Assembly: GCF_932294415.1 (NCBI RefSeq)
Contig: NC_065535.1
Coordinates: 83,039,862 to 83,103,861, forward strand
Direction: 5' to 3'
DNA: 64,000 nucleotides
Source of the DNA: Quercus robur
Lineage: Eukaryota > Streptophyta > Magnoliopsida > Fagales > Fagaceae
This document shows, piece by piece, positions 1 through 11,144 of the stretch. The notes below the pieces were generated by a model. It had not been told where the DNA came from. It saw only the letters and a program-made list of their open reading frames with translations, and ran no database searches. The translations under genes and the position numbers were made by a program. How positions within the stretch are numbered: the stretch's first letter is position 1; each line of letters opens with the position of its first letter.

Positions 1-2035
1 CCACCAAGTATATACCATAAACATCATCAAATAACAAAACCAAAATATTTTAATGGAAGGAATTAAGAGAACTTATATTTTTTTTTCCTACCTCATCTAT
101 TGAACTAGCCATGCCTAAAGGGTAGGAAGAAGCCTCTAGAACTCTTAGTGGTGGCCAATGTGTAAAGAAGAGCCTTCCATGGGCCGGCCATGAGAGAAAT
201 TTAAGAGAAATAGGATGAGATTCACGTGGGGGTGAGGGAGGAGAGATTCGGGAGAGAGAGGTAGAGGGATGTGTGTTTGTGTTTGTGTGCGAAAGAATGG
301 GGGCAGCCGATCAAGAGAGAGGGAGATATTTGTAGGATATTTCTTTATTCTTTCTTTAATCTTTATTTACTATTTTTTTAATGTTTCTTTATTCTTCCCC
401 TTCAAACTCAACATAAACCAAAACTCAGAACCTAGAAACTCAGATAGCAACAAATGTCAGGAACATTAGCAAATCTTAAAACCAGCAAATCATCAACTCA
501 TACAAAAGAATCAACAAATGTAAATATCGGTGGCCATGGGCCCATGATGAAATCTAATACGTTATGTTGGGAAAAACCCATATGATGAAATCTAAAGATG
601 AAAAATCCATGCAATCAAATTTGAGTACTTGAGCTGGTGTTCTTACTGGTGGTTGAGGCGAACTCCGATTGCAAGCCACCGTCGTCTGGGACGTTCACTT
701 GAGAGGAGGAGTTTTGCTGCGTTCTTTCCTTTTGTTTTGTGAGAAGAAACAGATAGAGAGAGAGAGAGAGAGAGATAGAAAATCCTGAAGAAAGAGAAAA
801 AAGTAATATCATGCTTGGAGAGGTACTGCTCATAAGCAGTGTTATGTCACATCAGTGCAACGCAGCGGACCCACTGAGCTCCCAACGGCACTTTTGTGTT
901 TACTTTCCCAACTACCCAGCACTTCACTCCAGCACTTCACTACTTCATTCATCACTTTTCATTTTCCTTCTCCCAAACCCACAGCACAGCAACAACTGAA
1001 GCTCAACTCTCCGCCGATCAGCACCTTCAGTACAGCTCCGTGAACCGATTTTGTTTCCGGTGAGACCCATATTCAGCCCCTCCCATCTGTTGGGTTTTAT
1101 TTTGATATTTTTTGTTTTTTCCATGTTCCTCCATTTTTTTGTGCTGTGTTTACTGAGACCTTGAGGAATGGCTGTGAATGCTTGTTTATTTCTCTTCAGC
1201 GGGCTCACAAATTTCTCTTCAGCAGACCCACAGCGCCGCGATGGGTTTACTGTTGAACACAGGTCTGTGACTGTGAAGAAAAAGACCTTGAAGGAATGTG
1301 TATACATGAAGAAGAAAGCTAAGCAAAACGCAACGTTTCAATTAATCTAGGTGGCATCTAAACGCAACGTTTTACTTACTGAAGCTTATTCTGTGGTTAA
1401 GTGAAACGGTGCGTTTGGACTGATTTAAGAATTGCTGAGCTGCTGGTTTAGGTGCAAGATTTGGTTGGTGATAAGCTTAACTACTTTTTAACTAACTTCC
1501 CCAATCCTCCAGCAACTGTAATCCGCATAATGTGGGGCGGTTAAGCTGTGTTAGGTGAATATAAATCACTGTAGTTGGGTAATTATTCTTTATGTAATTC
1601 AGAATTATCAATACAAGTTTCTAGATTCAACTTTTCTCTCTTTCTTCTCTATCTGACTTTCTCTCCCTTCTCACACTTTCTCTCAATTTCTCAGATATTT
1701 TCGTTTCTATGTTCAGCCGTGATTGTTGACTTGTAATCACTATTACTCAGCCGTGATTGTTGACTTGTGTTCACTATTACTCTGTTTGTGATATTGAGTT
1801 TTTTCATCATTTACAACAGAGGTAAGAAATAAGATCGTACCTGGTTTGTGTTCAGAGTTGGGAGTCTGGAATTCCGTCGTGTGGGTTTCTGGAGTTCGAG
1901 ATGAGGGAGGGATCTAACGCAGTGGAGGCGGGGAAGTGAGGGGCAGAAAATGAGAGGCGGAGTGAGGGTTTGGAGAGCTGAAGATCGGAGGTGAGACCGT
2001 GAGACGCTGCTGTGGTATTTTCCAACGAGAACCTT
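1..2035. other. Gene-poor left flank; no supported gene
   Basis: I see no convincing coding sequence here. The stretch contains a (GA)n run near 751-774 and pyrimidine-rich transcribed-looking sequence around 860-1060 with possible splice-like sites, but no conserved protein in any frame. Short open frames over this part do not resemble known families and overlap low-complexity DNA. Confidence 0.5.
1380..1822 (+). mobile_element. Possible LTR-type relic (weak)
   Basis: The stretch looks like the transcribed end of an LTR: a TATA-like 'gaatataaatcac' near 1557-1569, a pyrimidine-rich leader, and a short direct repeat around 1714-1785 (two copies of 'cagccgtgattgttgactt'). No matching second LTR, primer-binding site or target duplication was found, so family and ends are uncertain. 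It could also be the leader of an unannotated transcript. Confidence 0.25.
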
Positions 2036-2139
2036 CAGCTAGGTCCAAATGCTGAGAGGAACTGGGGTATTTTCCAACCAGAGTGTTTCATTTTGGGTTT
2101 CTGAAGTTGGGGACAATGTTTTGGTGTGGAAAGGGCGTG

Positions 2140-2143
<4 letters not shown>

Positions 2144-2188
<45 letters not shown>
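2144..2188. repeat. (GA)n microsatellite
   Basis: About 22 uninterrupted GA dinucleotides. The serine/leucine-rich open frames crossing it are translation artefacts of the repeat. Confidence 0.95.
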
Positions 2189-2191
<3 letters not shown>

Positions 2192-2384
2192 CGGATAGGC
2201 TTGTGACCGTTCTGTACACTGGGACCCAGTGAGTGACATAAAGGTGAGTGTTTGATTTGAAAATTGGACTTGAGATATTCCACCCAAACAGGCCACCAAA
2301 CGGAGTTATAAGAAATTGGGATATTTTTGAATAATGAGGGGTAAGTGATGGGTGACGAAAATTGAATTATAAGTAATAAGAAAA

Positions 2385-3105
2385 AGTTAGCCAAACAGGG
2401 TTTAGTGTTTTATCACTAAAACTCGAGTTTTTGAAACTCAGGTTTAGCATGAAACTCGAGTTTAAGAAAATCGAGTATCATAAAAATGCCACATGGAACT
2501 CGATTACGTGGAAGTCAAGTTCAATACAATGTGTTACTCCAGTTTAAGACACTCAAGTAACATGCAGGAAACACTCCCCAATTCCCACAGCACTCACACA
2601 ACCACAATTGTTGACTCCTGCAGCACTCACATAGTCAACAATAGCACTCACACAGTCACAATTGTTGACTCCCATAGCATGCCTTTCTATCTCTTTTAAT
2701 TTTTTTTTATTTTTTCAACTTCTATCTAATTTTTTTTTTTTTCTCACTGGCTTCCAATTTTGTTTCTTATTCTTCCAGTTTTCTCATTGGCTTCCAGGTG
2801 TGGATTTCTCTTTTTTCTTTCTTTTGTCAGGGTCACATGGGATGGAAGATAAGTCAACAATTGTGAAAAAGTAGTGAAAGTGTTTGAAACAGAGGCAATA
2901 AGTATTATATCACAAGGAATTTGAGTTTCATAAACTCAAGTTCCAAGTGGACTTTTTTAAGACACTCGATTTTTGTAAACTCGAGTTCCATGTCAAAATC
3001 GAGTTTCACAAACTCGAATTTCAAAAAAGTGGTAAATTGTTAAATATTTCTCAAATAATGGTAAAACACTAATAATTTCGAAAAATAGTGGTATTTGGCT
3101 ATTTT
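2385..3105. mobile_element. Inverted-repeat element with 'actcgagt' motifs
   Basis: Both ends carry related sequence in opposite orientation. The left has 'ttagtgttttatcac' followed by repeated 'aaactcgagttt'; the right, read on the minus strand, has 'ttagtgttttaccat' followed by 'gaaactcgattttg' and 'ggaactcgagttta'. The interior has three degenerate copies of 'cacaattgttgactcc' (about 2600-2680). No transposase is present. A related element lies at about 22105-23195. It is probably a non-autonomous DNA transposon; the superfamily cannot be fixed without a clear target duplication. Confidence 0.5.
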
Positions 3106-4352
3106 TGCCTTGTTAGAGATCCTCTAAGAGTTATTCTTGTGAGATTTATGAAGTTTTGTACTTTCTAGCTCTATCAAGCACTTACCGGAAATCATACTCA
3201 TATTGCTAGTACTAGTGGAGTAAAAGTTGCAGTCAAGCTTTAGCTATCAAACGTACTGAAAATCGAGACATGAACTGGAGATTCATGTGAGAACAGATCC
3301 AAATCAAAGAAGTCTGAGGGGTTCAGAGGCCAATTTGGTAATTGTGTTAGATTTACTACGAATTGGTATTAATCTTGACTGCAAATCTCAATTTTATATG
3401 GTGGATTGTTCTCTTGTGATAGTTCCTCCTAAGTTTTTTACCTTGAAATGAGTTGTTTTATTAGTTTTATTAGTTTTCTTAGGTCGTCATATCATTGTAT
3501 TATTTACATTTTTTTTTTTTTTTGAGAAAGGTATTATTTACTTTTTCGTTGTGCATGATATGTGTGATGGATGTTTAACCTAGATCTACATAATTAATCT
3601 AAGTAAGAACTTAGCTAATAGATTAGGTTAAACATATTATATTTTCCAGGAGTCTAAAACTTAACAAGTTTTTTAATTAATTGCTACATCGATGCTGGAT
3701 GTTCCAAACATGTTGTTGAAGGCCACTTCACTTATTTGAACTCCAATTTGTTTTAGCCAGTGAATTTAGTTTGCATTATATAACATTTATCGAACAAGGA
3801 ACAGGTCAATTTGGTTTATCAATTAATCTAAATATAAGAATTTTAAACAAGCAATTTGGTTTATCAAATTTGAAAAATAGATTAGAATATTGTTTTCTTC
3901 TTTAAAATTTACTAAAAGTTCACTTTTTGTCCTTAAACTTTAAAAGATTTGTTTATCGTCACTTAACTTTTGTAAATGTTTTACTTTATCATTATGTGTT
4001 TTTTGCCTTTAGTTTATATCATTATTTTTTCTAACTTGGATCAAACCAATTTCATTTTAAAAAGGTTGGACACATGGCTTGTAATTATTTATCATATGTA
4101 GAAAGAAAATTAAACAAAGACCAGATTATCCTTTGTCTCTTGATCAATTTAGTTCTATTAGGTTGAGTTAGTGCCTCATGAGACAAAACCCAGATGCCTC
4201 GTATGTCAAATCAATTTTCGTCTCTCTCTTATGAAATTAATTAGTTCATTTTTCCTCCCTAACCTAGGCAATTCACGTACCTTCCCTAGCAAATGAGTCT
4301 GATAAGAAATTATTAACTAGACATAAGGATATTTTGTATGTCGAAAAGATAA
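3106..4352. other. AT-rich intergenic DNA, nothing recognised
   Basis: No coding potential or RNA gene was seen. The segment around 3915-4020 resembles one end of a MULE-type terminal repeat ('cactttttgtccttaaactt'), but no partner repeat was found nearby. Confidence 0.5.
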
Positions 4353-4879
4353 GGGGCTATTTGGATTTTGTTGTTTCCATCACTCATCACTTTATTTTCA
4401 TCACTCATCACTCAAAAATTGTAGGACCCACGCAGAAAAAGGCTATTTGGATTTGTTTTCAAGTTTTGTTTCCATCACTTAATTCTTTGATTTTTGAGTA
4501 ATGAGTTAGCAAAACTGAAAACAAGTTTGGGGTGTTTTTGAGTTATGGAAACTGAGTTATAATGGCATTTTTGTAAATACACACACATTGAGGGACCCAC
4601 GGTCAGAGCACTTCTCAGGTCCAGCCGCAACTTTTGACAAACCGAACTGATTTTTTTATGTTTTGGAATGGGTTCAACCGCAACTTTTGACTTTTAAGTT
4701 TTTTAAGTTTTAAAAATGGGTCCCACATTTATAAGATTTTAAAGTTGAAAAACATATTTGAGTTAGGTGCCAAACCGAGTTTTGGAGGTATTTAGGGATT
4801 ATTAAGTGATAGAAAATGAGTTATAGAGTGATGATATTTTAGTGATGAGTGACCATTTTTTTTTCACCCAAACAGCCCC
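4353..4879. mobile_element. PIF/Harbinger-type MITE with TAA target duplication
   Basis: Terminal inverted repeats are 'ggggctatttgga' (left) and 'tcacccaaacagcccc' (right, inverse). The element is flanked on both sides by TAA (4350-4352 and 4880-4882). The TAA/TTA duplication and the GGGGC start are the usual marks of Tourist-like PIF/Harbinger MITEs. It is 527 bp long, has no transposase, and holds an internal second copy of its left-end sequence around 4440-4520, suggesting nesting or internal duplication. Confidence 0.7.
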
Positions 4880-5007
4880 TAAGCTTTCATGGGTGGGAAT
4901 AAAAAAACACCAATCTCCTTATCAACCAAAAACAGACATTCCCACACAAGCATGTCGACAGTAATGGAGCAATAGTTTTGCACCCAATACCATTATAATA
5001 GTTTGCA

Positions 5008-5165
5008 TCAATTATAATTTGGGATTACTACATTTTTTAATCACAAAAAAATCTAGTAGTGCGATGAGTATAATGCATTTGCAGGTGAAATAATTTTTCA
5101 TCACACTCCTAGGTTTTTTTTTTTTTTTTTGTGATTAGAAAATGTAGTAATCTCAAATTATAATG
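5008..5165. mobile_element. Foldback (palindromic) MITE
   Basis: The two halves are near-complementary: 'gggattactacattttt' followed by 'aatcacaaaaaaatct' on the left, and 'gtgattagaaaatgtagta' followed by 'atctcaaattataat' on the right. The arms are about 50 nt and the loop is small, centred on 'gcatttgcaggtg'. It encodes nothing. Confidence 0.6.
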
Positions 5166-5231
5166 AATACAAATTATTAATTTATTTTCCAAAAAAAATA
5201 GAAGAACCTCTGAGCACACGCATGAAATGTA

Positions 5232-5479
5232 GGGTCCATTTGAATACAGCTTATTTTGCTAAAAACTGAAAATATTGTAGCAAAATAATTTTTAAATGTG
5301 TAAATAGTACCGTGTGACCCATTTTTAATGAAAAAGTTGCTAAAAAGTGAAGTTTGTGGGTCCCATGAATAGTGTATGGGACCCACTAGTGTTGCTAAAA
5401 AGTCAAATATTACGGCTAAAAAAAAAAAAAAAAAGGAAACGCAAACGCTGGACGCGCAAACGCACAATCCAAACGTTGC
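5232..5479. mobile_element. MITE, same family as 59158-59479
   Basis: The ends 'gggtccatttgaata' and 'cacaatccaaacgttgcc' are inverse-related. The interior contains 'gtagcaaaataatttttaaa' and 'cccatttttaatgaaaaa', which recur in reverse orientation in the element at 59158-59479. It is non-coding; the superfamily is unassigned because the target duplication is unclear. Confidence 0.6.
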
Positions 5480-6420
5480 CATAGTGTTTTAATTCTAAAA
5501 TATAGCCATGTACTACACATCCATAATAAAAAGCTAAAAAAAAAAAACATAAAATTTAAAATTTAATAACTATCTTCTTTTTTTACGTTAAAAGGTTGAG
5601 TTTTTCTTTTTTTTTTGGTGTTGTTGTTGTTCTTTTTGTTTTTTTTTTTATATTTATTTATAATTTTATTTATGACAGTTATTAAGTTGTATTTAATCCT
5701 AAAATTTAGCCATGTACTACACATCTATAACAAAAAGTTAAATAGAGCTTATATTTAAAATTTCGCAACTAACAATTTTTCTTTTACGGTAAAAGACTTT
5801 TTTTTTTTTTTTTTTTTTTTTAAGGGAAAGGCTCTAGATGTGCATCCACCTTTTTTTTTCTTTTTAGTGGTGTTGTTGTTGTTCTTTAATTTATGGCAGT
5901 TATCAAGTTGTGTTTAATTCTAAAATTTAGCCATGTGCTAGGCATCCATAACAAAAAGTTAAAAAGAACTAATATTTTACTATTTAGCAACTACCATTTT
6001 TTTTTTCTTTTATGGTAAAAGACTCAAATTTTTGTTGTTTTAGTTTTCTTTTTCTTTTTTGGTTAAGGCAAGGCTCTAGATTTGCATCCACATTTTTTTC
6101 TTTTTAGTGGTGTTTTTGTTGTTCTTTTATTTATTATAGTTATCAAGTTGTACGTTTTATCCAAAAAAAAACTACCCTTATTTTGAAAAAAATAAAATAA
6201 AACCATCCCATGTTCTATTAAAAAACAAACCTACCCGGCCACCTTTTGTTTTTTTTTTTTTTTTCAAATTCAAGGTTTAAAAACAATAGAAATTTTTGGA
6301 TAACTACACATTTAAAAGTTTATCAAAAAAAAAAAAAAGCTACACATTTAAAATTTTTGAATTAAACTATTTGTTTTTTTAAATCTCACGTTCTATCCAA
6401 AAAGCTCTACCTGACCACCC
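5480..6420. repeat. Degenerate repeats with 'actacacatccataacaaaa' unit
   Basis: A motif close to 'tagccatgtactacacatc' followed by 'ataacaaaaagttaaa' occurs near 5500, 5708 and 5930, and again near 7395, 7530, 7650, 11625 and 11720. Long T and A tracts separate the copies. There is no coding capacity. The units probably belong to the internal part of a dispersed, repeatedly nested element family. Confidence 0.6.
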
Positions 6421-7195
6421 TGTAAGGACTCAATTTGTAACGACCCCAATTGGTTTATTAGGTTCGAACGTTTAAGGCCCAAATAATAAAATTTGTAGAG
6501 CGTGGGTGTCCAAGAACTAGGTTAACTCTAAAAGAAAAACGATTAAACCACACGCTTATAGATGGATTAGTACTGATATAACAATTAAGTTCTTCTTTTG
6601 AAACAAGTTTAGCTCTTTTGTTCTTAAGGCTTTCTTCCGAATACTCTTGGTTCTCTGATGTTCCGCCCCTTTTCTCAATGCTTCCTTTCATGTTATATAC
6701 TGCATTCTTCATATCATCTTTACCACATACGTGTAAGTTAGGTTAAGGGGATCTCTTTCTGTCTCATCTAACACCTTCTGCAACCTCCTACTAGCAGTTG
6801 TAAAGCTGCTTCATCACTGTTCAGACATCACCTCCACATTAATACGGCCAGAGAGTTGGTTGAGAGGCAATTAATGCGGAGGCAGCTGTTGTTATAGATA
6901 TTTGTTTGCATTCTCTTTCTTACCCTTGGTCCCTTATCCCACTTTTAGTGGTGATGTAGCTCCGAAGTACGTTTGTAACAATGTGACGTTCTGGTCGTCC
7001 TCGGACTCATATTGCCGAGAAGGATTTTCTCCTCGGACGAATACTAAACTCACCTTACGTGATATCTACTCTTCCTTTCGTTTGGTTACCCTTACAACCT
7101 GATATGGGCCTCCTTGGACAACTTTACGTCCTCGGATGGGCCTCAGACCCAATTAACTTGACTTTAATAATTTTAGTGACTAACTGGCCCCCACA
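6421..7195 (+). mobile_element. Solo LTR (775 bp)
   Basis: It begins TGTAAGGACTC and ends CCCCCACA (TG..CA) and is flanked by near-identical 5-bp direct repeats CACCC (6416-6420) and CATCC (7196-7200). The DNA on both sides is continuous with the surrounding T-rich repeat, as expected if an LTR had inserted into it. Its start resembles the LTR family at 49495-50279 and 56221-57027. No internal retrotransposon region accompanies it. This is an old relic. Confidence 0.6.
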
Positions 7196-8290
7196 CATCC
7201 TTTTTTTTTTCAAATTCAAAGTTTTAAAACAATACACGTTTGTGGATAACTACAAGTTAAAAATTTTCAAATAAAACTACCAGTCTCCCACATTTGCTTA
7301 ATTTATGATTTATACATGTGGGTTGAAAATACACTCCCCACATTAAAAACTTTTCATTTAATCCTAAAATGTTGTGTTTTAATCCTAAAATTTAGCCATG
7401 TATTACAAATCCATAACAAAAAGTTAAAACAACTTATATTTAAAATTTAGCAACTACCATTTTTTTTCTTTTACATAAAAGGTTCAATTTTAATCCTAAA
7501 ATGTAGTATTTTAATATTAAAAGTTAGCCGCTTACTACACATCCATAACAAAAGTTAAAAAGAGTTTAAATTTCAAATATATTTCTTTTACATTAAAAGG
7601 ATCAATTTTAATCCTAAAATAGAGTGTTTTAATCCTAAAAATTAGTCACTTATTACACATCCGTAACAAAAGTTAAAAAGAGTTTAAATTTCAAATATAT
7701 CAACTACCTTTAAAACTGAGAAAATGTAAATTACATTTTTTATGGAGTAGTAAATTAATAATTATAAAAAAAATGTAAAATGAATTTCACATAGAATTAT
7801 ACAAATGATAAATATAGTTTATGTTACAAAAGAATTTTTTTTACAACAATTTTTTAGATAACAACAACTTCATGTGAGATTTGAATCATACAATAATTCT
7901 TGTAAAGTCTCTCACCCGAACTTATCTTAACATTCCATTCCAATGCCTTTTCAATACAATCCAATAAATTTGTGCATACGTCAACCTGAAAGAGATAAAA
8001 GAACTAGGGGAAAAAAAAAAAACTTTAATAAAATTAAAAAAAAAAAACAAAAACAAAAAAAAAAAACAAAAAAGAAAAAGAGTTTGTATTTGTTTAAATT
8101 GGGAAACCAATTAAGTAGCTTAATCCCCTCAAAAAATTCCTATAAAAAAAAAAACACCAAACCAAGTAGCAGGCGTGTTATATATCACGTTATTTTACAA
8201 AGAGAGTAATTCATTGATTGGATCAATTATTATGAATGGATAGCACTATTAGCAAGGAAATTTTGCTCTTATGGATCACAATGTCAATGT
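7196..8290. other. AT-rich nested repeat DNA
   Basis: Copies of the 'acatccataacaaaa' repeat (7395, 7530, 7650) and A-rich tracts. The lysine-rich open frame at 7943-8209 is a product of A-runs. No gene is supported. Confidence 0.5.
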
Positions 8291-8301
8291 GACAGGCTAT
8301 T

Positions 8302-8562
8302 TATTTATTTATTTTTTTTTTTGATTAGAAACTCTGGAATTTTCATTAGAATGAAACAGCATTCATGCTTGATACATCTTTTGAGATCTGCATAGCTATA
8401 ACGGGAGGGATATCCTCAACCCATCCAAGACAATCTACAACTGTAATGGCATTTTTTGCCATGAGATGGGCAGCCACGTTCCCACTACGGCGAACATGGA
8501 CTGCAGACCAACTATTTAAGCACTTGAGGTCTTGCTTGGTTCCTTCAATCACCTTTTGGATC
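8302..8562 (-). mobile_element. 5'-truncated LINE (L1-type) 3' end
   Basis: On the minus strand the sequence encodes the C-terminal RNase H-like part of a plant L1-type LINE: 'VHVRRSGNVAAHLMAKNA' then 'CLGWVEDIPPVI', followed by a short 3' tail and a poly(A) stretch (poly(T) at about 8312-8322 on plus). An 11-bp direct repeat GACAGGCTATT flanks the insertion at 8291-8301 and 8563-8573. The length of 261 bp against several kb for a full LINE shows heavy 5' truncation, the normal outcome of target-primed reverse transcription. The intact 11-bp duplication suggests a moderately young insertion. Confidence 0.8.
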
Positions 8563-8604
8563 GACAGGCTATTGATTAAGTAGGATTATAACTCATGTGC
8601 GCTC

Positions 8605-8962
8605 CAAGGCGAGGCTTTTCTATTAAAAAACAAAACCCAGTAAATTACGCCGCAATTGAAGACTTTCTTCTTTTTTTTTTTTTTTTTTTTCATATATCAA
8701 CTTCATCACTTACAGTACCTCAAGCCTTCAATTGCGGCGAGGCTTTTCTATTAAAAGACAAAACCAGTAAATTACGCCGCAATTGAAGACTTTCTTCTTT
8801 TTTTTCTTTTTTTCTTTTTTTTTTTTCCATATATCAACTTCATCACTTACAGTACCTCAAGCCTTCAATTGCGGCGAGGCTTTTCTATTAAAAGACAAAA
8901 CCAGTAAATTACGCCGCAATTGAAGACTTGAGGTACTTTAAGTGATGAAGTTGATATATGCA
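8605..8962. repeat. Tandem foldback repeat, unit about 130 bp
   Basis: The segment starting 'ggcgaggcttttctattaaa' occurs at 8607, 8737 and 8873 (spacing about 130-136 bp), each followed by 'ttacgccgcaattgaag'. Within a unit, 'cttcaattgcggcg' and 'cgccgcaattgaag' form a perfect 14-bp inverted repeat around a loop of about 35 nt. The last part (8913-8962, 'gacttgaggtactttaag' on to 'gttgatatatg') is the reverse complement of the intervening 'catatatcaacttcatcac' segment, so the array ends in a large hairpin. It is non-coding, probably an amplified MITE. Confidence 0.7.
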
Positions 8963-9036
8963 GTTAGTTAACACACTTGAGCCTGGAGGTGAGTTTTAGT
9001 TTGTCACTTTATTTTACAAAGAGAAGCGTAAACTCC

Positions 9037-9042
<6 letters not shown>

Positions 9043-9075
<33 letters not shown>

Positions 9076-9101
9076 TATCAATATATATATATATATATAT
9101 A
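9043..9101. repeat. (AT)n microsatellites
   Basis: Two AT runs at about 9041-9069 and 9081-9101, separated by 'aagattatca'. Confidence 0.9.
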
Positions 9102-9319
9102 AAGCGTAAATTTCTATTTAAAAAAAAAAAACAGAAAGAGTTTGTATTTAATTCTAGGCCAAAACAAAAAGAAAGAACTTTTACCAATACTCTTTTCAAG
9201 GAGTCATTTCAAGCACAAACCTTCTTTTTGAAATTTCATAGCCAGCCACGAGTAATAAGCTACTATCAAACACCCTTAAATCCCTAGTTACATTCACCCA
9301 TGGGTAAGTACTCCTCAAA

Positions 9320-9720
9320 TTATGAATACTTGGCAACCATGGCAAGTAAAAACTCAAAGAAAGTCAATGATAATATAAAAAAAGAAAAGAAAACAAAGAG
9401 AAACTTGCAAAAGATAGAACCTAAAAAGTTGTTGGAGCCTTTGACAGTGTCAATTTAGGTTGTTTAAAAAGCAAATCCGAGAGTAGGAAAAAAAAAAATG
9501 TAGAGCTAAAATGAATGTCTTTAATCTGAAGAAGAATGAGACATAAAAAGTGAGATAAAAATTGGCAAAACGTACGTAAGTTTGTGGGTTTTAAAACGTA
9601 GGAGTTTTAATTTACATATTTATCCCCGTTAGTTGAAAACTTATAAGTAGGTACGATGATAGTATTTTAGGCATCAAAATTGAGAAATCCAAACAAGAAA
9701 AACCCCTTAAATAGTAGTAT
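9320..9720 (-). mobile_element. Helitron-like 5' terminal segment, copy 1
   Basis: Read on the minus strand this begins near 9719 with TCTATACTACTATTTAAGGG-type sequence, which matches the TC-start and 'CTATACTA' look of plant Helitron 5' ends. It continues through a segment repeated at about 12580-12946 and 13050-13352. A direct repeat of 'gaatacttg.caaccatgg' flanks it at about 9327 and 9722. No Rep/helicase of Helitron type is present here. The assignment rests on terminal resemblance only. Confidence 0.4.
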
Positions 9721-9770
9721 AGAATACTTGACAACCATGGCAAGGTAAGAACTCAAGAATGTCAATGATA

Positions 9771-10123
9771 ACAAGTGCAGTGTTTGTCCACCAATAGCAC
9801 ATGCAGCAACGCCAGTAGGCACTGTGACAAAGACCCCAGATCGGGGATAACATTTTTCAACAGTTTGATAATATGATTAACCAATAATGTTTTACCAGTT
9901 CCTGCCGAGCCTGTGATGAACACTGAATTTCCCTCAGAAATGGCAGATATGATTTGTTTTTGTTGGTCAGTCCACTTGATTCTGGTCCTATAGGTTTTCT
10001 GGGTTCACTGTTTTTGGTCTTGGTTTTACTCCTAAACCTATTTTGTGCAAATTTTGTGCTTTTCCCAATACTATTGGTGCTAAAGTATCTGTATGCAGCT
10101 ATTGCAGTGGTGATAAACTCCAT
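9771..10123 (-). pseudogene. PIF1-type DNA helicase gene fragment
   Basis: PIF1 helicases are 5'-3' DNA helicases of nucleus and mitochondria. On the minus strand, from an ATG at 10123, the frame runs MEFITTAIAAYRYFSTNS.., which looks like a mitochondrial presequence. After a frame change near 9990 it continues 'WTDQQKQIISAISEGNS' and 'VFITGSAGTGKTLLVNH', an intact Walker A box (GSAGTGKT). After a second frame change near 9845 it reads 'GVFVTVPTGVAACAIGGQTL', the conserved motif Ia region. Everything downstream of motif Ia is missing. The GSAGTGKT type of Walker A is that of host PIF1 genes rather than the usual Helitron helicase (DGPGGTGKT), so this looks like a captured or duplicated host fragment inside the repeat complex. 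Confidence 0.75.
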
Positions 10124-10330
10124 TCCTAAATTTGTTTTCTTTGTTTCTTGCAATTCCCTATCTGGGTCTTCAAGGTTTTGCCAAATTAAGGTTCCCTTTC
10201 ACTTGAGGATAACAGCTATGAAATGCAGCATATAGCATGAAGATGAAATTGCATAACTTGGAACTGAAATGGGATTTTTATTTCATATAAGCACAAAGTG
10301 AAATCCCAAATTATAATATGCAATCGGCAA

Positions 10331-11067
10331 TCCCCATAATATGTAAACACCTTCATCTGTACAGAATAAATAAATAAAAAAACCTGAAAAAGAAATATAA
10401 TAGAAAACCTAATTTTTAGGATATCTTTGGTAAAAATACATATCTAACTCCCTACAAAATATGACCACTTTTCTATTAGTTTTCAAAGCAAACTCACCTC
10501 ACGTTTTCTCTCTCTCTTTTTTCTTTTTCCTTTTTTCTTTTATTGAGATTTATCTGTTTTTTTTTTTTTTTTTTTGAACTTCACCTTCCTTACTCACGTT
10601 TTCTTTTGTAAAAAAAATCTCACGTTTTCTTTTTCTTTTTTTTCTTTTAAATCTCTTCCATATTTTGGGAAAAAAAGACTCGTATTATAAAACCACTACT
10701 ATAACTTCTCCATCCATATCCTTATAATTAGGCACTAACATATCTGATTTTGATAGAAAATAAAAGGCTAAATTTTAGGAAATTTAAAAGATTAATGTGG
10801 GGAATTAGTGTGACCCTATCCTTATTTAAAAGTTTATCAAAAAAAGAAAAACTACACATTTAAAAAAGTTTTCAATCCCAAATTACCACATGAAAAATGC
10901 AATCCCCATAATATGTAAACACCTTCATCTATATAGGCAAAAAAAAAAAACTGAAAAAGAATATAATAGAAAACCTAATTTTTAGGATATCTCCGGTAAA
11001 AATACATATCTAACTCCCTACAAAATAGAACCACTTTTCTATTAGTTTTCAAAGCAAACTCACCTCA

Positions 11068-11144
<77 letters not shown>

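Noticed and set aside
7943-8209. Lysine-rich 88-codon plus frame
   Set aside because: Product of consecutive A runs in AT-rich repeat DNA.
9771-10123. PIF1 motif taken as the Helitron's own RepHel helicase
   Set aside because: The Walker A context (FITGSAGTGKT) and presequence-like start match host PIF1 genes; no Rep domain is nearby.
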